A stretch of 45,541 nucleotides of DNA from assembly GCF_947489255.1 (NCBI RefSeq), contig NZ_CANLCY010000007.1, positions 1-45,541 of the forward strand, given 5' to 3'. Under the pieces are notes generated by a model. The model had not been told where the DNA came from and made no database searches. It saw nothing but the letters and a program-made list of their open reading frames with translations. Positions 40,163-45,541 of this stretch are shown piece after piece (position 1 is the stretch's first letter; every line of letters begins with the position of its first letter). The stretch comes from an uncultured Microbacterium sp. Lineage in GTDB: Bacteria > Actinomycetota > Actinomycetes > Actinomycetales > Microbacteriaceae. The position numbers and the translations under genes were made by a program.

Positions 40163-40381
40163 TCAGACGTCCGCGTCCTCGTCCTCTTCGGGGTTGAAAT
40201 TAGAGGCGGTGTCGGAGTGTCCTGCGGCGATTCCGTTCGGGTGGGGCGGGATGGTGCCGTCGCTGCCGAGGCCGCCAGACTTCTCAGTGCCGCTTTCTGA
40301 GGTGGGCACCTCGACGCCAGCCCCTTCGAAGGCGTCAGGGTTGGAGGAGAGCTGGGATGAGTCGCTGGTGTTGGAGGTCAT
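40163..40381 (-). CDS. Small acidic hypothetical protein
   Basis: 72 residues, very acidic and Ser/Gly rich (MTSNTSDSSQLSSNPDAFEG ... PEEDEDADV), no hydrophobic core, probably disordered. AAGGAAC lies before ATG 40381. It follows the tail-anchored protein gene by 31 bases on the same strand, so the two may be made together. No family recognised. Confidence 0.6.
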   Translation of the reverse strand: MTSNTSDSSQLSSNPDAFEGAGVEVPTSESGTEKSGGLGSDGTIPPHPNGIAAGHSDTASNFNPEEDEDADV

Positions 40382-40412
40382 GAGTCTTGTTCCTTGTTGG
40401 TGGTGCGGGATC

Positions 40413-40727
40413 TCAACGGCGCCGGAGGAGCGCCATCGCGGCAGCGATTGCAAGAGCGACTGCCCCGGTGGTGAGGATGGTCCGTCGCAGGTTTCGGCGG
40501 ATGGTGATGCCTGCTCGCGTGGTTGCTGCGAGCACTATGTCGATGGCGTTTGTCGCTGGCTCTGACGTGGCGTCGACAGCCAGCGAGACTGTGTCGCCCA
40601 CTTTCTCCGCTGCCCCGCGATTGTCACCCTGACCCGTGCAGGACCCGTTGTCGCGTCGCAACGCGTCGGTCGCGCGGTTCGTGTGGTCCTTCGCCGTCTT
40701 CGCGGCGTCTGCGTCTGAAGTGCTCAC
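40413..40727 (-). CDS. Tail-anchored small protein
   Basis: 104 residues from GTG 40727: a polar, helical N-terminal part (SDADAAKTAKDHTNRATDAL; AEKVGDTVSLAVDATSE) and one C-terminal membrane helix (ILTTGAVALAIAAAMALL) closed by RRR. This layout resembles small envelope-associated proteins found with Asp23/Gls24 genes. GTG is chosen because the upstream frame lacks a site. Function unknown. Confidence 0.6.
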   Translation of the reverse strand: MSTSDADAAKTAKDHTNRATDALRRDNGSCTGQGDNRGAAEKVGDTVSLAVDATSEPATNAIDIVLAATTRAGITIRRNLRRTILTTGAVALAIAAAMALLRRR

Positions 40728-40881
40728 GAGACGAACCCTGAGCCAGCCGGTCGCTGAGTGAGACTTGGTGCCTTCTCGGCCGTCCCGGCCCAAGTCGATC
40801 CCAGGGGTGGTCGGCTAGGAACCGGGCGAGGTTTCGTGTGGCGTGACCGGGCGGTCGACGACGGGCGGCGGTGGGGAGGGG

Positions 40882-41223
40882 TCATCGCTTGGTGGCCATT
40901 TCGCCGTGCGCTCGCTCCTGCTCTTCCCAGTGCGTGGCGCTCAGCATGACACCTCCGGAGGAGTTCGCCTGGTTGGCGAGGAACTTGAGGTAGAGAGGGT
41001 TGAGGCGGTGCGGCTCGACTGTGTCATAAGAGAAGCGCATTTGGATCGCTGGCTGCAGCCACAGGGTGACGCGGCCGGTGTCCGCCCCAGCCGCGGGGGT
41101 CCAGGTCATCGTGAACGATTCCCCACGCCGCATCTTGGTCGCGATGACGACCTGCAGGTAGTTGAGAAGCCGGTCGTCCATGTGGAGGGGCTGGTGGTCA
41201 GTGCCGTAGAACAGCTGGCCCAT
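40882..41223 (-). CDS. DUF7882-like conserved protein (paralogue 1)
   Basis: 113 residues, MGQLFYGTDHQPLHMDDRLL then a strand-rich body with RRGESFTMTW, VTLWLQPAIQMRF and HRLNPLYLKFLANQANSSGG. The protein at 43620-43997 has the same blocks (RRGESFTFTW, PRLNPAWLHAL, TANSGRG). I recall this group from Microbacteriaceae, sometimes mislabelled as DNA ligase; none of the ligase motifs are present. ATG 41223, divergent from the sigma factor gene. Function unknown. Confidence 0.72.
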   Translation of the reverse strand: MGQLFYGTDHQPLHMDDRLLNYLQVVIATKMRRGESFTMTWTPAAGADTGRVTLWLQPAIQMRFSYDTVEPHRLNPLYLKFLANQANSSGGVMLSATHWEEQERAHGEMATKR

Positions 41224-41324
41224 TGAAGTCCTTCTGGTGCAGTAGAGGTCGCGTCAAGGTTGCGGCCGTGCCGCGGGAGCAATCTGGGTTGCTCTACAAG
41301 TAAGAGCACGCCACCAGCCATATC

Positions 41325-41343
41325 GTCACAAAAAAGGTGTGAC
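41325..41343. promoter_or_regulatory. Dyad upstream of the sigma factor gene
   Basis: GTCACA (41325-41330) and TGTGAC (41338-41343) with a seven-base spacer lie 11 bases before the GTG at 41355, in the 131-base gap between divergent genes. A second small dyad GCTCT/AGAGC lies at 41291-41307. Either may be an operator; no canonical ECF promoter recognised. Confidence 0.45.
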
Positions 41344-41354
41344 AAAGTTGGGCG

Positions 41355-41921
41355 GTGACCTCAGACCGCGTCAGCGCAGCGTTGCTGGCCTCCGCAGACG
41401 AGACCCTCGTGGCTCGATGCGTCGCCGGTGACACCGCGGCCTTTGCTGTTCTGGTGCGCCGTCACTCGCCCCTCCTGCGCGTGCTCATCACCCGCATCGT
41501 GGGAAGCGCGACCGAGGCGGACGACGTCGTGCAAGATTCCTTCGTCATCGCGTGGCGAGAGATGGCGAACCTCCGCGACGGCTCCGCGGTCCGCGCCTGG
41601 CTCGTCCGCATCTGCACGCGACAGGCATACGCGCTGCTACGCAAGCGCCCCGCTGACCTCGAGCTCGCCGTCTCCGAGGCGGCACCCGCAACCGCAGGGC
41701 AGCCGGAGACACAGGCTGTCCGCAACGCACAGCTTCGCGCCCTAGCGCTGGCTCTGGATCAACTACCGACGGATCAGAGGCAAGCCTGGCTTTTGCGGGA
41801 GGCCGGCGGCTTAGATTACGCAGAGATCGGCGAACTGATGGAGATTCCCGCCAGCGCCGTACGTGGGAAGCTCGCTCGCGCGAGAGCAAACATCGTGATC
41901 CGAATGGAGGCCTGGAGGTGA
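41355..41921 (+). CDS. ECF-type RNA polymerase sigma factor
   Basis: 188 residues. Region 2 is seen at AFAVLVRRHSPLLRVLITRI and TEADDVVQDSFVIAWREM; region 4 at ALDQLPTDQRQAWLLREAGG and YAEIGELMEIPASAVRGKLA. No region 3, so a group 4 (ECF) factor. GTG 41355 is the only suitable start. It overlaps the next gene by four bases (GTGA). That gene starts with a CPEC motif like a zinc anti-sigma protein, which would make the pair sigma and regulator. Confidence 0.92.
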   Translation: MTSDRVSAALLASADETLVARCVAGDTAAFAVLVRRHSPLLRVLITRIVGSATEADDVVQDSFVIAWREMANLRDGSAVRAWLVRICTRQAYALLRKRPADLELAVSEAAPATAGQPETQAVRNAQLRALALALDQLPTDQRQAWLLREAGGLDYAEIGELMEIPASAVRGKLARARANIVIRMEAWR

Positions 41922-42499
41922 CCGACATCGCACACACCGTCCGCCTCGACTGCGGAAAGACGATCGAGGAACTCGCCGACTACGTCGCCGAGAACCGCAC
42001 CCCACGCGACCCCGACATCGAAACATGCCCAGAGTGCGCCAACGTCGTCGAAGCCCTCGAGCGCGTGTCGCACCTGTCCCAACGGCTCATGGAGCACGAG
42101 GCACGAGAACTCGAGCCGGTTACCGACAGCTGGATCGACCAGCTCCTCTCGGGTATCGAGGCGGAGATCGTCGCCGGACGAACGTACCCGCTCCCCCACC
42201 CAGACCCGCGCGTGCAGATATTCGTCACCGAGAACGCCCTGCTGTCTCATCTGCGCACCGTCAGCGACCAGCTCGACGACGTCATCCTCGGCAAGTGCGA
42301 CATCGACGGTGACTTCTCCAAGCCGAACGCACCGGTCATTGTAAACAGCACCGCGAGCGTGGCCTCGGGCGCAAACATCCACAGTGCTACCGAGCAACTC
42401 CGCCGCATCATTGCCTCGACAGTGCAGAAACACACCGGCCACTCCGAGGTGATCGTGAACATTACCGTCACCGATATCCACGTCTTGAGGGCTCCGTGA
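41918..42499 (+). CDS. Asp23/Gls24-like protein with Cys-bearing N-terminus
   Basis: 193 residues. N-terminal ~50 has Cys12 and CPEC (C37, C40; RLDCGKTIEELADYVAENR...ETCPECANV), recalling zinc anti-sigma (zf-HC2) domains. The C-terminal ~130 has the alternating strand/helix pattern of Asp23/Gls24 (VIVNSTASVASGANI and SEVIVNITVTDIHVL). This may be a fused anti-sigma and envelope stress protein. Coupled to the sigma gene (GTGA) and to the next gene (GTGA). Confidence 0.7.
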   Translation: MTDIAHTVRLDCGKTIEELADYVAENRTPRDPDIETCPECANVVEALERVSHLSQRLMEHEARELEPVTDSWIDQLLSGIEAEIVAGRTYPLPHPDPRVQIFVTENALLSHLRTVSDQLDDVILGKCDIDGDFSKPNAPVIVNSTASVASGANIHSATEQLRRIIASTVQKHTGHSEVIVNITVTDIHVLRAP

Positions 42500-42795
42500 C
42501 CGACACCCACAGCCGTCCAACCCCGCGCGAAGTCGCCGCAGCAACTCCCGGCGTCGTCAGCGCCATCGACGCCCCGGACCCCACACAGCCGCTCATCACG
42601 CGCGTCGCCGAGGCAATGGTCTCTAATCTGCGCTCTGACAACTTCAACGAGAAGCAGTTGCCGAACATCTCACTTAGGCTGACCGTCGACGGCGAGCACC
42701 CCGCGCATCTCACCGCTACTCGCGTAGCTGAGGCGCTTCTCGCGGACGCAGACGCCGACGCGACAGTTCAGGTCCAGATCGCTCGTATTGTCTGA
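42496..42795 (+). CDS. Asp23-associated small protein
   Basis: 99 residues, begins MTDTHSRPTPREVAAATPGV with TPGVVSAIDAPD, then LPNISLRLTVDGEHPAHLTA and a helix (RVAEALLADADADATVQVQI). The pattern of strand and helix resembles a short Asp23-like partner. GTG 42496 overlaps the previous stop. Last gene of the operon, followed by an inverted repeat. Function unknown. Confidence 0.65.
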   Translation: MTDTHSRPTPREVAAATPGVVSAIDAPDPTQPLITRVAEAMVSNLRSDNFNEKQLPNISLRLTVDGEHPAHLTATRVAEALLADADADATVQVQIARIV

Positions 42796-42796
42796 G

Positions 42797-42828
42797 CGCG
42801 CAAGCGTCAACGGCTCAAGCTTTGCGCG
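42797..42828 (+). terminator. Weak terminator after the sigma operon
   Basis: CGCGCAA (42797-42803) pairs with TTGCGCG (42822-42828), loop of 18, starting two bases after the operon's stop. No U run. Confidence 0.45.
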
Positions 42829-42918
42829 GCCATTGACGGGCGAGGGCGAGGACAACGGCACGCACCTATAGCAGCCGGAGAACAACCGAACCCCACTCCC
42901 CCAGGCTCAAGTGACGGA

Positions 42919-42960
42919 GTGGGATCTTACCGATAGTGAATGTGGGATCATACCGATAGT
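42919..42960 (+). repeat. Tandem 19-base direct repeats
   Basis: Bases 42919-42937 and 42942-42960 are the same at 18 of 19 positions (core GTGGGATC, one variable base, TACCGATAGT), period 23, two helical turns. They lie just upstream of the TATATT box (42962-42967) and of a small gene at 42987, as expected for an activator or repressor site. Confidence 0.65.
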
Positions 42961-42979
42961 ATATATTATGTCAGTTTGC
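42953..42979 (+). repeat. 27-base element, copy 2 (matches 39883-39909)
   Basis: Overlaps the second tandem repeat and includes TATATT and TTATGTCAGTTTGC. 22 of 27 positions match copy 1; the 14 at the 3' end are identical. Confidence 0.6.
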
Positions 42980-42986
42980 TAGCCAC

Positions 42987-43124
42987 ATGGAGATGCCGCT
43001 CATTACCCGCCGGCCCGTGCCCGACCGGATCGCGCTCATACCCATCAGCTGCGCTGGCTTCGCCGTCACGACTTCCCTGCTTCTCGTCGGCGCCAGCATC
43101 GACAGGGTCTTCTTCAACGGTTGA
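42987..43124 (+). CDS. Small single-helix membrane protein
   Basis: 45 codons from ATG 42987: MEMPLITRRPVPDRIALIP then a hydrophobic helix (ISCAGFAVTTSLLLVGAS) and end IDRVFFNG. Basic before and hydrophobic after suits a membrane peptide with the N-terminus inside. No ribosome site; the TATATT box 19 bases upstream and the tandem repeats support expression. Too short for homology; a novel small protein. Confidence 0.42.
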   Translation: MEMPLITRRPVPDRIALIPISCAGFAVTTSLLLVGASIDRVFFNG

Positions 43125-43160
43125 GCGCTTAAGCATGGGATGCGGTGAGCCGCGGCGTCG

Positions 43161-43469
43161 CTAGATGTAGTCATACGGAGCGTCGCCCTCGCCAAATCCA
43201 TCAGGCGGCTGCGCATGACGTGTTGACGCGTCCCCGTCAGCCTCTGCCCCCTCCAGCATGACCGTGTTCGAGGCAATCACTATCGACGTCGTGAGCGTGA
43301 CGAAGATGCTGAGTCGCTGACCGCCGTCTGTCGTGACCCGCAAGAAGCCACCTCCGGCGCGTGTTGCGCCGAGAACCTGCGCCTCAATCTCTTTGACGGC
43401 TTCCAAGGGAGCGAGGGGGTAGGTCGCGTCACCGACGGTCAGTTGTACTCTCTCGATGCTTTCCCCCAT
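43161..43469 (-). CDS. Conserved-looking hypothetical protein
   Basis: 102 residues: beta-rich N-terminal part (IERVQLTVGDATYPLAP), helix (LEAVKEIEAQVLGATRAGG), second beta part (GFLRVTTDGGQRLSIFVTLT), then a polar acidic tail with His (STRHAQPPDGFGEGDAPYDYI). The layout suggests a single alpha/beta domain. Converges with the small membrane protein gene. ATG 43469 lies 150 bases from the divergent DUF7882 gene. No family recognised. Confidence 0.62.
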   Translation of the reverse strand: MGESIERVQLTVGDATYPLAPLEAVKEIEAQVLGATRAGGGFLRVTTDGGQRLSIFVTLTTSIVIASNTVMLEGAEADGDASTRHAQPPDGFGEGDAPYDYI

Positions 43470-43619
43470 GCGGCCGACGGTAAGACCCGCCTAGACGTCC
43501 TACAACCCCCGTTGCCATAGGCAAGGCGCACGACGCACACTGCGCGACACTCGACCCTGTCGCGGCCCCTCATAGAATCCCCTCAGAGGCCGCCAATCCA
43601 GTCGCGATCAGGAGAAGCC

Positions 43620-43997
43620 ATGGGCAAGTTCACCTACGAGTCGAACACGTCGATCACCTTCGAAGACCGCCTACTCGCCCACCTTCAGGCCGTCATCATG
43701 GCCAAGACGCGGCGAGGCGAAAGCTTCACGTTCACCTGGAAAGACGACATGAGCACGGGCGGCGGGCGCACCACCGTCTACATCCACCCCCACGCATCTC
43801 TCATCTTCAAGTACAGCGGCGGCCGCACCCCGCGTCTCAACCCCGCATGGCTGCACGCACTCAACCACACGGCCAACTCGGGACGAGGGCTCTACATCGT
43901 TCCCGAACCTCAGGGCGAATACATCCCCGAGTCGCACGGCGAACCGATGACGTTCAAGGAAGTCCCCACTAACGCTCCCCCCACAGCCAGCGACTGA
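43620..43997 (+). CDS. DUF7882-like conserved protein (paralogue 2)
   Basis: 125 residues: MGKFTYESNTSITFEDRLLA, RRGESFTFTWKDD, TTVYIHPHASLIFKYSGG, PRLNPAWLHAL and NSGRGLYIVPEP. Shares its blocks with the protein at 40882-41223 on the other side of the sigma operon. AGGAGAAGCC precedes ATG 43620. A polar C-terminal tail of about 30 residues is absent from paralogue 1. Function unknown. The next 190 bases hold no gene I can support. Confidence 0.75.
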   Translation: MGKFTYESNTSITFEDRLLAHLQAVIMAKTRRGESFTFTWKDDMSTGGGRTTVYIHPHASLIFKYSGGRTPRLNPAWLHALNHTANSGRGLYIVPEPQGEYIPESHGEPMTFKEVPTNAPPTASD

Positions 43998-44187
43998 ACC
44001 GACCATCCACGCCATGACCTGACCGCCACAGCAACCTGAGGTGGACAGTCGTGGCACCGACGGAGCGCACGATCGTGGGGTCATGAGTGCCGACGAGACC
44101 GGTCCCGGCGGTTCGGTATCGGGCCTCGCTGGATCACTTCAGGCCGGGCCCCGAGATCGCCGTGGCCTTCGTGTTAAATTTACCAAC

Positions 44188-45423
44188 ATGCGCACAGCGG
44201 TCCACAATCCCTTCCAGCCAGGGTCCGACGTGGTTCCCGAGATATGGGCTGGGCGAACAGAGCAGCTCAGTGATTGGCGCGATGTGCTTCGTCCGCGTCT
44301 TCAAGCGGGCCTGTTTGAGCGCGGTCGAACAGTGCTCGGGGAGCCGGGGCTGGGTAAATCATCGCTGGTTCGGCGAATTGCGATGCAGGCGGAGCGGACG
44401 GGTGATTGGGTTACCCCGCAGATTCGTCTCGCGTTGGGTACCGATCCGCTGAAGCGAATCGCTGCCGAGGTGTTGAAGCTGGCGGAGCGGGCAGGGTTGC
44501 CCGCCGCACGCGAGAACCGCATTTCGAACTTGCTCGAGCGGGTCCAGACGGTCGCCGCGAGTGGGGTCTCTTTGGGACTACGTGATCGCGAAGGGGTCGA
44601 GCCGCACACAGCCCTGACGGAGCTGCTGGTGGAGATTGGCCACGCTGCAATTCGGCAGAACCACGTCGTCCTCATCCATATCGATGAGGTGCAGAACATC
44701 ACCGACGAGAAGCTGTTGTCGCAGGTGTTGATCGCGGTAGGCGACGCGATCACCCGGGAAGTGGAGGTTACGGTGCCCGCGGTGGGGACCATCATCCGGT
44801 CTCTCCCTATCGCCATATATCTGACGGGCCTGCCCGAGTTCGACGACAGATCCGGGGCGCGCAAAGGCGCAACCTTCGCGCGCCGGTTCGCTACCACCAC
44901 GTTGGAACCCATCAACGACAATGACCTGCGAAGCGCCCTGCGGCCGCTCGTCGTCACTGGATGGGAGACGCCATCCGAGGATGGGGCCATCCTCGCCGTA
45001 AGGTTGGCGCCGGACGCCGCGGAAGCCATCGTCGATGTATGCCGTGGGGAACCGTTCTTGTTCCAGCTTGCGGGCCAGCGTGCGTGGTACGCGGGGGCCG
45101 GGAATGTAATCACCCGCGATGAGGTTCTCACCGGTTGGCGTCAGGCGGAACAAGAAGCCATCTCCCACGTCGAACGGATTCTCGAGCGGCTCCCCCAGCG
45201 CGAACGAGAGTTCATCAGCGCAATGGCAGAGCTGCCCCCGAGAGAGCGCAGCCAGGGCCAGATAGCGGCAAAGGCAGGTTTCGCCAAGCCCACCGACGCC
45301 GGCACCCCCTCTCAGCGTCTCGACAGGGTCCGCGGGATCATTGGGCGCGGAAAGGTGTATACCTTCCGCCACCGCGCGATCGAGGCATTTCTCACGAGCG
45401 ACTGGCCCTCCATGGAACTGTGA
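44188..45423 (+). CDS. AAA ATPase of the Orc1/Cdc6-like ATP-binding type
   Basis: 411 residues. NPFQPGSDVVPEIWAGRTEQ then Walker A GEPGLGKSS (about 51-59), Walker B VVLIHIDEVQN (about 161-170), a sensor-type Thr/Arg region (IYLTGLPEFDDR, ARRF), and a C-terminal winged-helix part (GQIAAKAGF, YTFRHRAIEAFL). These large ATP-binding proteins occur in mobile regions with varied partners. ATG 44188 follows a TAAATT box by seven bases; an upstream frame to 44041 is open but lacks a site. Overlaps the next, broken gene. The exact role is unknown. Confidence 0.8.
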   Translation: MRTAVHNPFQPGSDVVPEIWAGRTEQLSDWRDVLRPRLQAGLFERGRTVLGEPGLGKSSLVRRIAMQAERTGDWVTPQIRLALGTDPLKRIAAEVLKLAERAGLPAARENRISNLLERVQTVAASGVSLGLRDREGVEPHTALTELLVEIGHAAIRQNHVVLIHIDEVQNITDEKLLSQVLIAVGDAITREVEVTVPAVGTIIRSLPIAIYLTGLPEFDDRSGARKGATFARRFATTTLEPINDNDLRSALRPLVVTGWETPSEDGAILAVRLAPDAAEAIVDVCRGEPFLFQLAGQRAWYAGAGNVITRDEVLTGWRQAEQEAISHVERILERLPQREREFISAMAELPPRERSQGQIAAKAGFAKPTDAGTPSQRLDRVRGIIGRGKVYTFRHRAIEAFLTSDWPSMEL

Positions 45424-45465
45424 CCGCCGACGAACTGCGATGGCGCGTCATCTCGTCCGGTCATC
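45420..45465 (+). pseudogene. 5' fragment of the ATPase's partner gene, cut by an IS
   Basis: GTG 45420 overlaps the ATPase stop (GTGA) and reads MTADELRWRVISSGH before the IS end begins at 45466. Such an overlap shows that the ATPase had a co-translated partner. Fifteen residues are too few to identify it. Confidence 0.55.
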
Positions 45466-45541
45466 TAGGGCGCGTTGCTAAATCCTGTTCCGCAGGGGCG
45501 GGGCGATCCTTGAAGCGTGTCGCGAGATGTCATCACAGATG
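45466..45541 (+). mobile_element. Left end of an insertion sequence, cut by the window edge
   Basis: TAGGGCGCGTTGCTAAATCC (45466-45485) is the inverted partner of bases 54-73 (17 of 20). A GTG frame begins inside it, 51 bases from the tip. Confidence 0.7.
45517..45541 (+). CDS. Transposase N-terminus (partial)
   Basis: GTG 45517 reads VSRDVITD to the edge. The xDxITD start resembles the opening of IS5/IS4-type transposases (LTDEQW and similar), in line with the terminal repeats. It is probably the same transposase type whose tail is at 2-61. Confidence 0.45.

Noticed and set aside
44188..45465. Tn7/Tn5053-type TniB-TniQ transposition pair
   Set aside because: The ATPase has Walker motifs but a long C-terminal winged-helix part, and the 15 residues of its partner do not resemble TniQ. 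No TniA-like integrase is visible.
1..45541. tRNA, rRNA, riboswitch or conjugation genes
   Set aside because: I looked for cloverleaf ends, rRNA cores, relaxase and VirB/TraG-type motifs and saw none. A covariance-model scan would be needed to exclude small RNAs.

Overview
High-GC actinobacterial DNA, most likely a metal-resistance plasmid (or plasmid part) from Microbacterium or another Microbacteriaceae. The basis is the codon usage, the leaderless and GTG starts, the CmtR/CsoR-type sensors, the actinobacterial primase-polymerase Rep, two ParA loci and small protein families that I recall mainly from Microbacteriaceae. Family names are from memory of sequence motifs; no search was run.

Layout. 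(1) 1-174: the end of an insertion sequence that cuts a merB gene. (2) 219-2134: mercury module, merA and divergent merR around a MerR-type promoter. (3) 2315-3884: cadmium-type module, a CmtR-like sensor, CadD and LspA, closed by a terminator. (4) 3924-11731, minus strand: copper operon running csoR, copZ, copA, copB, a Cys-rich copper-storage-like protein, a small membrane protein, a DUF305 lipoprotein and a BNR-repeat lipoprotein. (5) 11807-12831: second CmtR-like sensor with a cation transporter. (6) 12903-27047, minus strand: a tightly packed 14-kb run for periplasmic copper and cytochrome assembly (DsbA-like protein, flavoprotein, LspA, TlpA, CcdA, ResB, CtaG, Lnt, CopC, M23 peptidase, CcsB, CopD-CtaG fusion). 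(7) 27127-29000: a third small membrane protein paralogue, then an ArsR sensor with a CzcD-type exporter. (8) 29217-29500: decayed partial copy of the DUF305 locus. (9) 29578-37244: plasmid backbone with two divergent parAB loci around a repeat-bearing intergenic region, and a primase-type Rep. (10) 37433-39396: RES/Xre-type toxin-antitoxin pair plus an orphan antitoxin paralogue. (11) 39883-43997: an ECF sigma factor and Asp23/Gls24-like module with small membrane and acidic proteins. (12) 44188-45541: an AAA ATPase, a gene cut short, and the start of an insertion sequence whose terminal repeat matches the one at the left edge.

How the genes fit together: the sensors (MerR, CsoR, three ArsR-type) each sit beside the detoxification genes they probably control. 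CopZ, CopA and CopB move copper out of the cytoplasm. DUF305, CopC, CopD and CtaG proteins handle it outside the membrane. LspA and Lnt would mature the lipoproteins, and the CcdA/TlpA/ResB/CcsB set would keep c-type cytochrome assembly working under metal stress. I see no rRNA, tRNA, CRISPR array or conjugation gene. The main oddities are the matched insertion-sequence ends, the cut merB, a frameshifted parA, two antitoxin paralogues with the same operator geometry, and three paralogues of a small membrane protein ending in SRT.
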